NCBI RefSeq assembly: GCF_003633775.1
Contig: NZ_RBIN01000007.1
Span: 124,001-188,000 of the forward strand
Length of the DNA: 64,000 nucleotides
From: Kushneria sinocarnis
GTDB taxonomy: Bacteria; Pseudomonadota; Gammaproteobacteria; Pseudomonadales; Halomonadaceae
Direction of reading: 5' to 3'
In this document: piece by piece, positions 29,961-38,489 of the stretch
Numbering within the stretch: the first letter of the stretch is position 1
Layout: the number at the start of each line of letters is the position of its first letter
Made by a program: the position numbers and the translations under genes
Notes under the pieces: generated by a model
Databases searched by the model: none
Seen by the model: only the letters and a program-made list of their open reading frames with translations
What the model was told of the DNA's origin: nothing

Positions 29961-30197
29961 ATGGCAAAATATCGCAATAACTCGCTGGGCGTTGTCTGTG
30001 CCGGGGGCACCATTGTAGCGCCCGGAAAGACCGGAGACGTGGATGACCACACGCCCGGCCTGAAGCGCCTGATCGACCGCAAGGTGCTGGAAAGGGTTGA
30101 TGGTCGCAAGCAGTCAGGCAAGCAAGCCGGCAAAAATCAGAGCCGGTCCTCGCAGAGCGAAAGCGGCGAGAGCAGTGACTCCGGCAATTCGGAGTAA
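29961..30197 (+). CDS. Small head-associated protein with Ser-rich tail
   Basis: A 78-residue protein with a short folded N-terminus (GTIVAPGKTGDVDDHTPGLK) and a disordered Ser/Gly/Gln-rich tail. Located between capsid and connector genes, as small FI-like or head-completion proteins often are. A hairpin without T-run (30,202-30,221) follows. Confidence 0.65.
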   Translation: MAKYRNNSLGVVCAGGTIVAPGKTGDVDDHTPGLKRLIDRKVLERVDGRKQSGKQAGKNQSRSSQSESGESSDSGNSE

Positions 30198-30238
30198 ACC
30201 GGAGGGGCCGCAGGGCCCCTCAGTTATTCGAGGTAACC

Positions 30239-30643
30239 ATGGCGCAATACGTAACCGTCACCGATGTCGATGAATACCTGGGCGATGGATGGGCTGACAC
30301 CGGCCAGAAGGGGCGTTATGTCGCCATGGCTAATGCGTGGCTTTCGGCGCAACGCATCGACAGCACCGAGCCTGTGCCGGATGAGATCAAAACAGCCGCC
30401 GCTGAGCTGGCCGCTGCTGCTGAGGAGGGCGTGCTCTATGAGCAGCATGAGCAGGGTCAGGTAACGCAGGATGAGGTCGAGGCCGATGGCGTTCGATCGA
30501 ACCGTAGATATGCAGCGTCGGCTGATTCGTTTGGCGATAACGCAGCCCTGCCACAGCGGGTTCAGTTCGCTCTGGCGCTGATCGAGCCGTATCGCAAACT
30601 GCCTATGGGCATCACGGTAGGGTATCGAAATGGCTGTATCTGA
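30239..30643 (+). CDS. Head-tail connector (adaptor) protein
   Basis: A 134-residue helical protein beginning YVTVTDVDEYLGDGWAD, with repeated helices (AWLSAQRIDSTE, then EIKTAAAELAAAAEEG). It matches the gp6/gp15-like adaptor family in fold and position. It would bind beneath the portal. Confidence 0.8.
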   Translation: MAQYVTVTDVDEYLGDGWADTGQKGRYVAMANAWLSAQRIDSTEPVPDEIKTAAAELAAAAEEGVLYEQHEQGQVTQDEVEADGVRSNRRYAASADSFGDNAALPQRVQFALALIEPYRKLPMGITVGYRNGCI

Positions 30644-31007
30644 TCGTATTGACCAGCGACTGCGTGCTGCATTTGCTGACCCGGACCGGCTGGGGGAGGC
30701 ATATAAGCCGTTCACCGCAGAGCGGCGAGAATCGGGTGGTTACGTGCCGGGAGAGGGGCAGCAGCCTGACAGCATTACGTCATATTCCGGCAACTACTGG
30801 CAGGCGCAGTTCACGTTCAGCCAGCTCCAGACGCTCGATCTGGATTCAGCTGATATTCGCATCGGCATGCTGTCGAGTGATGTAGAGAAGGCGCCGCAGT
30901 TGGATGACACGCTGACGCTGGACGACGGTACGACCGCCCGGGTGACTGAAGTGGAGCCCAATACGATCGGCGTGACTTACATGATCAGGCTGAGGGTAAA
31001 CGGATGA
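30630..31007 (+). CDS. Head closure/stopper protein
   Basis: A 125-residue beta-rich protein (DDTLTLDDGTTARVTEVEPN, YMIRLRV end) located directly after the adaptor, the usual place of the stopper (lambda FII/SPP1 gp16 role). Assigned mainly from synteny. Overlaps neighbours at both ends. Confidence 0.7.
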   Translation: MAVSDRIDQRLRAAFADPDRLGEAYKPFTAERRESGGYVPGEGQQPDSITSYSGNYWQAQFTFSQLQTLDLDSADIRIGMLSSDVEKAPQLDDTLTLDDGTTARVTEVEPNTIGVTYMIRLRVNG

Positions 31008-31387
31008 GCAAGGGCGGATGGACGATGCTGCCAAGCCAGTTCGTGGACACCATCGAGGATGATCTGGGCGTACTGGTTCGCGATCGTGCCGAGCAGGTGG
31101 TGCGTGATCTGGTCTATTTCTCACCGGTCAGAACCGGGCGCTTTGTCGGTAACATGAACTTCAGCGTCAACCGCCCCGATAACTCATACGATCCAGAGCT
31201 GTATGACGCCAGCCGGAACGACACATTCGCCAATGCGCGTATCGCCATTGCAGCGCTCAGGCCGGGTGATACGTTCTACGCAGTGAACACCACGCCCTAC
31301 GGTAAATATCTCGAATGGGGCACGACCAAAATGGCACCGCGACGCCCGTTCGGTCGCGCCTTCAACAATCTGCGCGAGGCAGGCTGA
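31004..31387 (+). CDS. HK97 gp10-like tail-completion/neck protein
   Basis: A 127-residue protein with the motif LVYFSPVRTGRFVGNMNFSV and the terminal GKYLEWGTTKMAPRRPFGRA, typical of HK97 gp10/lambda Z-like proteins. It joins head to tail. Confidence 0.85.
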   Translation: MSKGGWTMLPSQFVDTIEDDLGVLVRDRAEQVVRDLVYFSPVRTGRFVGNMNFSVNRPDNSYDPELYDASRNDTFANARIAIAALRPGDTFYAVNTTPYGKYLEWGTTKMAPRRPFGRAFNNLREAG

Positions 31388-31794
31388 TGAATGATGGCGA
31401 AATACTGTCAGCGCTGGAAGTGAGGGCGTCTCAGTGGCCCGGTGATACTCCGCTACTGTATGACAATCAGCGTACGCCGGCTGACCTGCAACAGCAGATC
31501 GAGCAGAAATCGACCAACTGGGTGCGCATGACATTCCTGCCCGGCGATACCAATCCGTTCGAAACGGGCACTCGCGTCATTGACCGGCGTACCGGTATTG
31601 TCGAATTCCAGATTTTTACGCGGCTGGACTCAGGGCCGACCGACGGCTACCGAATTGCCGATGTCATGGGCCAGCACATGGCTCACCAGCAGCTTGGCCA
31701 GCTGGAAACGTGGGAGTATCAAACCGAGCGTGTTGGCGAGAGCAATGGCTGGCATCAGCTCAATCTACAGGTGCGCTACCGGGCGCAATCCTGA
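31387..31794 (+). CDS. Tail terminator protein (lambda U-like, DUF4128)
   Basis: A 135-residue protein (WVRMTFLPGDTNPFETGTRV, FQIFTRLDSGPTDGYRIADV) matching the tail terminator family that caps the tail tube. TGATG overlap with the previous gene fixes the start. Confidence 0.82.
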   Translation: MNDGEILSALEVRASQWPGDTPLLYDNQRTPADLQQQIEQKSTNWVRMTFLPGDTNPFETGTRVIDRRTGIVEFQIFTRLDSGPTDGYRIADVMGQHMAHQQLGQLETWEYQTERVGESNGWHQLNLQVRYRAQS

Positions 31795-31819
31795 CATCAA
31801 CCGCATATTGAATACATGG

Positions 31820-31839
31820 CCGCCTCAGGGCGGTTTTTT
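31820..31839 (+). terminator. Terminator before major tail gene
   Basis: CCGCC-4 nt-GGCGG followed by six T. It may lower readthrough into, or set the 3' end before, the highly expressed tail tube gene. Confidence 0.75.
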
Positions 31840-31859
31840 AATGCCTTCAGGAGGGAAGC

Positions 31860-32807
31860 ATGGCATCAGGTAATCAGCAGCGTGTATGCGTCCGGCAGGC
31901 AGGATCCGACGAGCCTTGGCAGATCCTGCGACGCACCGATGGAGCACCCGGCATCACGACCAACATGGAAGACCCGAACGAGGTCGATTCCAGCGGCCAG
32001 CAGAATTCGATGATGCTGACATCGATCACGGTCGGCGGAGACACCAGTATCGCGTTTTCGGCCAGCACATACGACCTGATCATCCGTAATGTCATGGGTT
32101 CCGAATGGCAGTCGGACGGCTCTATCGTGATTGGGCAGGATACGCCGGCGCTGGAGTTTCTGGTGGCGTACATGGACGTCGGCAGCAATGGCGTAGGCTA
32201 TCTGATCAGCGAGGCCAACGTCTCCCAGCTGCAGCTGAGCATTTCCGCCGGATCTGCACTGACCGGATCGTTCTCGGTGGTCGGCGAGGGCTACAACGCC
32301 AATTACGACTTCAGCGGTGACAGCTTCACAGACGAGACCAGCACCAAGGTCATCAACTGCGCACAGGACATCAATGAGATCGTCATCGATGGGCAGTCGC
32401 AGATCAACGTGTGCGTCAACTCGATGGATCTAACCATCAATCGCAACTATCAGGAAGACGCCTGTGTGGGCCATCTGGTCGCTCATCAGGACAAGGGTAC
32501 CGCTCAGGGGTCCGGCAGCATTTCGCTCGCGCTCACTCAGGACACGTTCAATCTGCTGGAGCAGTCCATCAACGAGGAGGAGTTCGGCATTCGTGTCGAT
32601 ATGGGTGATGGCAACGGCAATCAGTACCTGTTCGAACTGCTGCGCGTGAAACTGGGGGTCGAAATGCCTTCCGGTGGTCGAGACGCCATCCTGCGCCCGA
32701 GCGTGAACTATAACGCGCTGCGTGATGCAACTGCCGACACATTCATTCGCATCACACGCACACAAGCTGATACCAGCGGCTCGGGTGATGGCTCTTCGTC
32801 GAGCTGA
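31860..32807 (+). CDS. Major tail tube protein
   Basis: A 315-residue beta-rich protein with a GGAGG site, placed between the tail terminator and the assembly chaperones. TYDLIIRNVMGSEWQSDGS and LELLRVKLGVEMPSGGRDAI-type segments fit the lambda V-like tail tube family. The Ser-rich C-terminal tail is probably exposed. Confidence 0.85.
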   Translation: MASGNQQRVCVRQAGSDEPWQILRRTDGAPGITTNMEDPNEVDSSGQQNSMMLTSITVGGDTSIAFSASTYDLIIRNVMGSEWQSDGSIVIGQDTPALEFLVAYMDVGSNGVGYLISEANVSQLQLSISAGSALTGSFSVVGEGYNANYDFSGDSFTDETSTKVINCAQDINEIVIDGQSQINVCVNSMDLTINRNYQEDACVGHLVAHQDKGTAQGSGSISLALTQDTFNLLEQSINEEEFGIRVDMGDGNGNQYLFELLRVKLGVEMPSGGRDAILRPSVNYNALRDATADTFIRITRTQADTSGSGDGSSSS

Positions 32808-32886
32808 TATTTTGCTGTCCGGCTATCCAGTGCCGGCCGGGCAGCCTTTTCAGGCGCTGGGCATAATGACACACGGAGTTGACTGC

Positions 32887-33435
32887 ATGGCACTGACACT
32901 GAATACCGATACACATGATGGCGAATCCCGCTGGTTCCGCTACGACGACGACACAGAGGCGCTGATCGGGCGTCTGGACAATCATCGATATGCAGTCGGT
33001 CTGTCGCATTTCCGCGTCTACAACGAGGAGCGCAGCCGACAGCTGATCCAACAGATGACCGATAACGACGGCAACCTGCGATTTGGTGGCGGGGTTCTGG
33101 ACGTCTCGGACGACGATCAGACCGAAATGGACGCGCAATGCCAGCTATTGGCTCGTTATGTACTGCTGGACGTGCGAACGCCGAGCAAGCAGAAGTTGTA
33201 TATCGACGACAAGAGTTATGACTATTCAGCCGATCTTGGCTACCAGCTACTGATCAACAACTCCGAGTTTTTCGGCTTCGTCCTCTCCCGAGCCGCTCAG
33301 CTGCGTGATGAGGCTCAGGGGATTGCCGAGCGCACTGAAAAAAAGCCGTCGCCCAGATCCACTGGGAGCAACACTGGGGCGGCGAAGAAGGGCGGTCAGC
33401 AGAAGAAGCGTACACGGCAATCAGCCGATTCATAA
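32887..33435 (+). CDS. Tail assembly chaperone (lambda G-like)
   Basis: A 182-residue protein in the G position before the tape measure gene. The last 40 residues are basic and Lys/Gln-rich. CGGAG precedes the ATG. It is the unshifted product of the G/GT pair; codons 151-153 contain the slip site. Confidence 0.85.
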   Translation: MALTLNTDTHDGESRWFRYDDDTEALIGRLDNHRYAVGLSHFRVYNEERSRQLIQQMTDNDGNLRFGGGVLDVSDDDQTEMDAQCQLLARYVLLDVRTPSKQKLYIDDKSYDYSADLGYQLLINNSEFFGFVLSRAAQLRDEAQGIAERTEKKPSPRSTGSNTGAAKKGGQQKKRTRQSADS

Positions 33436-33665
33436 CGGTCGAGAACCCAAGGCCGGAGCTGGATGACCTGACCGTCATGGTGCTGGGCGCCTATCGCATG
33501 ATTGAGCGTGGTCGGCAGTTCATCGTCGGCGACAAGGCATACCCAATGCCGCTGACGCTGGACCAGATCGGCAGCTATGCCCAGCACTTTACCCCGCCAT
33601 TGCCATTCACCGACTTTGCTCGCGTGGTGATGGCGATGGATGACGAATACCGCAACGGAGAGTGA
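32887..33665 (+). CDS. Tail assembly chaperone GT, -1 frameshift product
   Basis: At A AAA AAG (33,339-33,345) a -1 shift continues as AVAQIHWEQHWGGEEG... without stops to 33,665, giving about 259 residues. The T part contains PLTLDQIGSYAQHF and ends DDEYRNGE. The same G/GT strategy occurs in lambda with a different slip sequence. The T frame has no convincing independent ribosome site. Confidence 0.85.
33339..33345 (+). other. Programmed -1 ribosomal frameshift site
   Basis: A AAA AAG in the zero frame (GAA AAA AAG), the most efficient slip heptamer class in enteric bacteria. It is followed by GC-rich sequence that could form a stimulatory structure. Confidence 0.85.
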
Positions 33666-33666
33666 C

Positions 33667-34185
33667 ATGCGCCTTCAGGGGACGCTCTACAATGCCGGCG
33701 GCCCGATTTCCGCCGTGCCGCTTCATTTTGTGTCGGAGACCACGACGCAGGGCGGCGTTCTGGTCAAGTCCGAATATCAGGTCAAGACCGATCAGGACGG
33801 CAGCTATGACATTGAGCTACGCCCGGGGAGCTACCGGGTAACTTGGGGCAAGGGCAGCCAGGCTGCGCGTCTCGGCACCATCACGGCAGACGAAAGCTCT
33901 TCGATGACACTGCCTGCGGCGCTTGAGTCTACGGGTGGCGATGTTCAGGAAGACCCGCCCAGCATTACCGTTGCCAATTCTCAGGCGCTTGAGGGGCATC
34001 CTGCTTCTGATTTCCTGCTTGTCACTGACGCAGGATCCGCGGCCCGAAGTGACGCATCGGAGTTCGCGACCTCCGAGCAGGGCGATCGGGCAGACAGCGC
34101 TCTGCAGGCTCGCTCCCTGACTCAGGAAGAATATGACGCGCTGGAATCACCCGACAGTGGCGTGCTCTACTGCATCCCGGAGTGA
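33667..34185 (+). CDS. Fibre-like protein with prealbumin-type beta-sandwich
   Basis: A 172-residue protein. Residues about 1-75 (GGPISAVPLHFVSETTTQGG, YQVKTDQDGSYDIELRPGSY) form a carboxypeptidase-regulatory-like beta-sandwich. The rest resembles phage fibre stalk segments (ALEGHPASDFLLVTDAGSAA) and ends in a common fibre motif (EEYDALESPDSGVLYCIPE). Its place between GT and tape measure is unusual. It may decorate the tail tube. Confidence 0.7.
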   Translation: MRLQGTLYNAGGPISAVPLHFVSETTTQGGVLVKSEYQVKTDQDGSYDIELRPGSYRVTWGKGSQAARLGTITADESSSMTLPAALESTGGDVQEDPPSITVANSQALEGHPASDFLLVTDAGSAARSDASEFATSEQGDRADSALQARSLTQEEYDALESPDSGVLYCIPE

Positions 34186-34187
34186 TC

Positions 34188-35006
34188 ATGCTGATTCTGG
34201 ATGGTAATACGATCGACCAGCTGAATCTCGGCAGCCAGAAGATCGGCAGGGCGTATCTGGGCGATCAACTGGTTTATGCCGCTCTAGAGCAACTGCTTTT
34301 CCTCAACGGCCAGTCAGGTTTGCTGTACCGGGTGGAGCCGCAATATCTCTATCAGGACGAGGCTGGTACAACACCGGTGACAGGTTCTGGTGATCCCGTC
34401 GCTCTAATACGAGATGCCGGGCCAAATGGGCTGGACGGCATTGTGAGGGGCGGGACAGCAACATATCAGGTCGATAGTAACGGCGCTGGATTCCTCGAGC
34501 TCAGCGGGCAGTCCATAGAAGCGGGATCTGGTACAGACCTGCAGCTGGGCAGGCCCCAGTTTTGTATAGGGATGGAGACCAGCGACAGCATTGGCGGTGG
34601 CTCTCACTGGGCGATTTTCCGGGCGCGATCCGGTGGTTTTGATGATGCTGCGCTATCCATTTATGAGTCGAGCGATGATTACGTTTCGCTTTCCTACAGC
34701 TCTCTGTTGAGCTCTGATGATCAGCTCAATGGCGTGCCGGCGCGGCGTGTCATGGGCGCTGACCCGGATAGCAACGTCATATGGACTACCGGATTCGATG
34801 ACAGGACCGGCGCTTTCAGTGACGGAGAGATTGACTATCCAGCATCCGCCGATAGCTACCCGTTGATCATCGGATCTCGCCAGAATGCGTACGAGACATG
34901 GCCCGGCCGATTCTACGGTGCGATCTATGGCGAGGAATTCGGTGCCGCGCTGATACAGCGCTATCGACAACATCTGACATCTCTCATGCAGCTGTCATCC
35001 TTGTGA
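34188..35006 (+). CDS. Lectin-like tail fibre/decoration protein
   Basis: A 272-residue protein. The N-terminal motif LNLGSQKIGRAYLGDQLVYA recurs in phage fibres. From about residue 45 a jelly-roll lectin-type domain begins with YLYQDEAGTTPVTGSGDPVA, a signature of phage LamG/concanavalin-like domains. It probably binds a surface glycan. GGAG precedes the ATG; a GTG six bases upstream is possible. Confidence 0.75.
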   Translation: MLILDGNTIDQLNLGSQKIGRAYLGDQLVYAALEQLLFLNGQSGLLYRVEPQYLYQDEAGTTPVTGSGDPVALIRDAGPNGLDGIVRGGTATYQVDSNGAGFLELSGQSIEAGSGTDLQLGRPQFCIGMETSDSIGGGSHWAIFRARSGGFDDAALSIYESSDDYVSLSYSSLLSSDDQLNGVPARRVMGADPDSNVIWTTGFDDRTGAFSDGEIDYPASADSYPLIIGSRQNAYETWPGRFYGAIYGEEFGAALIQRYRQHLTSLMQLSSL

Positions 35007-35008
35007 CC

Positions 35009-35036
35009 TTGCCGTGCTAGTCCTCTGTGTTACGAT
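35009..35036 (+). promoter_or_regulatory. Candidate moron promoter
   Basis: TTGCCG, 16-base spacer, TACGAT, in the short gap before the lipoprotein gene. This is the only stretch in the tail operon with a readable sigma-70-like promoter. Confidence 0.45.
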
Positions 35037-35061
35037 CCGTTAAAACATGGAGGGTGTGAAT

Positions 35062-35388
35062 ATGAGGTTTTTCGCTGCAGCTCTCATGGTCTCGGCGATT
35101 CTGGTTGGTTGTGCCGGCGAAAGCTCTGATGAAAAAGGGATTGCCAATCTAAATTGCGGGATGTTGGGTGACGTTGATATATGGAACAACTTTGGCGTAA
35201 TCGACTACGTTGACATGGGCGGAAGAGCATACCGCTCTGACGAGCAAACAAATTTCATTGATGGCCGTGAAGTACCTTCATTGCTTTTTGACGACGGTAC
35301 CGTGGTTTCTTTTGTTGAAAACAATCAGTATCCGGTTCTCATCCAGTACAAGGGGAAGGGTGACCCGTACTTTTGCAGTCCCAGATAA
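35062..35388 (+). CDS. Phage-encoded lipoprotein (moron)
   Basis: A 108-residue protein with a lipoprotein signal MRFFAAALMVSAILVGC (lipobox LVGC, Cys about residue 17). The mature part is acidic with two further Cys. GGAGGGTG precedes the ATG. It has its own promoter-like sequence and a strong terminator, and is more AT-rich than the flanking tail genes, fitting a moron expressed in lysogens. Cor-like lipoproteins of other phages block receptors and exclude superinfection; that role is inferred. Confidence 0.75.
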   Translation: MRFFAAALMVSAILVGCAGESSDEKGIANLNCGMLGDVDIWNNFGVIDYVDMGGRAYRSDEQTNFIDGREVPSLLFDDGTVVSFVENNQYPVLIQYKGKGDPYFCSPR

Positions 35389-35406
35389 AACGCCAAACTG
35401 AAAGCA

Positions 35407-35431
35407 GCCCGGTCATACGCCGGGCTTTTTT
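35407..35431 (+). terminator. Terminator after lipoprotein gene
   Basis: GCCCGG-7 nt-CCGGGC followed by six T, directly upstream of the tape measure gene. Confidence 0.85.
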
Positions 35432-35448
35432 GTGTCGAGGAGTTTGAT

Positions 35449-38145
35449 ATGGCCGAGTCGCGCCTCAGCATCGTGATCGAATCCAGAAGCGCTGAGCAGC
35501 AGGCTCAGGATCTGCGTCGCGCCCTTCAGGCTGTAGAGAACGCCGGCGTTCGAGTCACCAGCTCTGCCAACAGCGTTACCCAGCAGTTTCGGCAGGAGGG
35601 TCAGGCTGCTTCTCAGCTGGGTGGCCAGCTCGATTCTGCGCGCGGCTCGGCTCAGCGGATGGATCAGGCGCAGCAAAAACTGGCACAAGGGCAGAAGGGT
35701 GTATTCCAGAGCGTCAACAACACTGCCAGCCAGGCAGACAACCTTGCCCAGAAATACAATGCAGCCGGGTTGTCTGCCAAACAGTTGCAGATGGCGCAGC
35801 GCCAACTGCCCATGCAGTTTACCGACATCTTTACGTCGCTCGCTGCAGGACAGCCGCCCATTCAGGTGCTTCTGCAGCAGGGCGGACAGCTGAAGGACGT
35901 TTTTGGTGGCATTGGTCCTGCATTCAGGGAGAGCGCCAGATACATTCTGAGGCTGGTCAATCCAGTGACAGTTCTGGCAGGCGCACTCGTGGGTCTTTAT
36001 GCGGCATATGAGAGTGGCGCGGGAGAATCACGTCGATTTCAGGAATCGCTGTCGCTAACCGGCAATATCGCGGGAACTACTTCGCAGCAGCTTTCACAGT
36101 TTGCTGAGTCACTGGATGGCATCGCTGGAGCAACCACGCATGAGGCCGCTGATGCGCTTGATCAGGTTGTCAGGTCTGGCGAGTTCGCAGAGAGCCAAAT
36201 ATCCAATGTTGCTGCAACAGCGATCACGTTAAGGCAAACAATCGGGCGTTCCATCGAAGACACCATCTCGGATTTCTCTGATCTATCCGACGATCCCGTC
36301 AAATCGATTCAGAGCCTGAATGAGCAGTACAACTTCCTGACGGCTGACATGTATGAGCAGATCAATGCTCTGCAACGGGAGGGGAATCAGACCGAGGCTA
36401 CCGAGCGAGCCATGGATGCGTACTCGGAAGCGATGAGGAATCGATCTCGAGCTGTTACGCAGAATCTGGGTGACATTGAAAAGGCGTGGAATGCAGTAAA
36501 GAACGTCACCCGGGAAGCGATCGATGAAATGCAATCCATTGGTCGTGGCCCCAATCTCGAAGGCTATATTCAGCAACTAAGGGATGAGCTTGGCGCTTCC
36601 GGCATCAGGAATACCAATTTAGGTGTAAATACACCGACTGCGCCCAACCGCAGGGGCGAAGCAGAGCGTGAGATCCAGTTTTACGAGGATATGGCTGCAG
36701 CTATCAGCGCCTTCGCTCCGGCTTCTCGCGAATATCAGAAAGAACAGAACCGTCAGATTGAGCACGACCAGCGCATCAATGATCTGATCGACGCACGGCA
36801 TACGACCCAGTACCAGATCAATCAACAGCTCAAGGAGCGTAATCAGCTTCAGGAAGAGCTTGCCTCAACTGATGACCCAGAGCGCCGATCGGAAATACAG
36901 GATTCCATCCGGGCACGGAATCAACAGATTTCCAGCCTTAGGGAAAACACGGAGGCTCAGCAAAGGGCTGAGCAGGCGCAGCGCGAGTTTCGTCAGCAGG
37001 TCGAGCAGAGCCGTCGTGCCGTGCAGGGTTTGTTCGGCGATTACAACGAGGCCGGCAGAGCGCTTGCCGACTACTACGACCGGCTGGACTCGATCAATCA
37101 GAGCGGCGCTTTCCGCATCAACCCCGAGCTGGAGCGCTCTGCAGCCATTGGTGCCAATGCCATGCGCTTGGCGCAGGATTCTGCCGAGGAGGGTGGTCGT
37201 AACCGCATTGCCGCACTCAGGCAGCAGCAGGAGGCGCTGCTCAACGAACGTCGTCGTGCATACTCGATGGAAATCGCTGGCGTCGGCATGGGGGATGACC
37301 AGCTTCAGCGTGCTCAGGATATTCAGAAGATTCGCCAGCAATATCTGGACAGGCAGAGCGATGTGGTCAGCCAGTTCAGCCAGGGCGACATCAGTGAGGA
37401 GCAGAAGGATCAGCAGCTGGCCCTGCTGAAGGAGTACTCGAAAGAGGCGGTCTCCATCAGGCGAGACATGTATGACCAGATGGATGCTGCTCGTGGCGAC
37501 TGGCAGAACGGATTCAATTCTGCGCTGGACGACTTCCTGCGCCAATCCCAGAACGTTGCAGGTCAGTTCGAATCGGCGTTTGGTAACGCCTTCAGTAGCG
37601 CCAACGACGAGCTTGCCAAGTTCCTGACGGGCGCCGAGGCCGATCTTGGCGGCTTTCTGCAAAGCGTGGCGCAGGACTTTGCAAAGATCGGCATCCGTCA
37701 GGCCGAATCATCGTTGCTGTCTTCGATCGGCTTCAGTGCAGCAACCGGAGCGAGTAGTTATGCCGGAGGCGATTTTACCAGCGCCATCGGTCTGGCCTCG
37801 GGCGGTCCTGTCAGCGGGCCGGGCACCAGCACAAGCGATTCCATCCCCGCTCGCCTGTCCGATGGTGAGTACGTGGTCAATGCTGCCGCCACAAAACGTC
37901 ACAGGCCGGTACTGGACGCCATCAACAGCGGTCAGGGAAAGAGCTTCGATTCCGGTGGCCCGGCATCGTCCGGCAGCGGGGGTAAAACGGAGTTCAACTT
38001 CAGCCCGACCATCCAGATGCAGTATCAGCCGGGCGCCAATGACTCAGACGTGCGCCGCCAGGCGCAGCAATCCACTGACGAGATGAAAGCTCAGTTTCAG
38101 CAGTGGCTGCTGGATGAGAAGGAAAACGGAGGTTTGCTCAGCTGA
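35449..38145 (+). CDS. Tape measure protein (lambda H-like)
   Basis: An 898-residue protein. The N-terminal landmark LPMQFTDIFTSLAAGQPPIQ ... GGQLKDVFGGIGPA and the C-terminal landmark SIPARLSDGEYVVNAAATKR are diagnostic of the lambdoid tape-measure family. Long helical Gln/Arg-rich middle; membrane-active segment at about 165-190. Its length sets tail length. GAGG lies before the ATG. Confidence 0.95.
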   Translation: MAESRLSIVIESRSAEQQAQDLRRALQAVENAGVRVTSSANSVTQQFRQEGQAASQLGGQLDSARGSAQRMDQAQQKLAQGQKGVFQSVNNTASQADNLAQKYNAAGLSAKQLQMAQRQLPMQFTDIFTSLAAGQPPIQVLLQQGGQLKDVFGGIGPAFRESARYILRLVNPVTVLAGALVGLYAAYESGAGESRRFQESLSLTGNIAGTTSQQLSQFAESLDGIAGATTHEAADALDQVVRSGEFAESQISNVAATAITLRQTIGRSIEDTISDFSDLSDDPVKSIQSLNEQYNFLTADMYEQINALQREGNQTEATERAMDAYSEAMRNRSRAVTQNLGDIEKAWNAVKNVTREAIDEMQSIGRGPNLEGYIQQLRDELGASGIRNTNLGVNTPTAPNRRGEAEREIQFYEDMAAAISAFAPASREYQKEQNRQIEHDQRINDLIDARHTTQYQINQQLKERNQLQEELASTDDPERRSEIQDSIRARNQQISSLRENTEAQQRAEQAQREFRQQVEQSRRAVQGLFGDYNEAGRALADYYDRLDSINQSGAFRINPELERSAAIGANAMRLAQDSAEEGGRNRIAALRQQQEALLNERRRAYSMEIAGVGMGDDQLQRAQDIQKIRQQYLDRQSDVVSQFSQGDISEEQKDQQLALLKEYSKEAVSIRRDMYDQMDAARGDWQNGFNSALDDFLRQSQNVAGQFESAFGNAFSSANDELAKFLTGAEADLGGFLQSVAQDFAKIGIRQAESSLLSSIGFSAATGASSYAGGDFTSAIGLASGGPVSGPGTSTSDSIPARLSDGEYVVNAAATKRHRPVLDAINSGQGKSFDSGGPASSGSGGKTEFNFSPTIQMQYQPGANDSDVRRQAQQSTDEMKAQFQQWLLDEKENGGLLS

Positions 38146-38489
38146 TGGATATGCTACCGGATGTGGGGCGCAACCCGTCATACGGATTGGCCAATGATCC
38201 CGAGTTCAGTGTCGATACCGTTTCGTTCGGCGACGGCTTTGAGCAGTCGTCGCCGGCCGGCATCAACTCGATCCGGGATCAGTGGTCCCTGACGTGGAAC
38301 CTGCTGCGCCGCGAAGAGTTCGACGAGCTGTACTCGTTTCTGGTTTCGAAAAGGGGAAGCGAGCCGTTTCAGTGGTCGATTCCTGATGACGACAGGACAG
38401 TAACGGTCAAGTGCAAGGACCCGAAATACACCTATACCGACTTCGGCCTTTACCAGCTGACGGCAACATTCCGGGAGGTTTTCGTGTGA
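38145..38489 (+). CDS. M: Minor tail protein M
   Basis: A 114-residue protein (SFGDGFEQSSPAGINSIRDQ, WSIPDDDRTVTVKCKDPKY, LTATFREVF), the lambda M family. Part of the tail tip complex. TGATG overlap with the tape measure gene. Confidence 0.93.
   Translation: MDMLPDVGRNPSYGLANDPEFSVDTVSFGDGFEQSSPAGINSIRDQWSLTWNLLRREEFDELYSFLVSKRGSEPFQWSIPDDDRTVTVKCKDPKYTYTDFGLYQLTATFREVFV

Noticed and set aside
28528-29967. Long minus-strand open frame (479 codons) across the capsid gene
   Set aside because: It is antisense to a clearly recognised major capsid gene, lacks a ribosome site and shows no family features.
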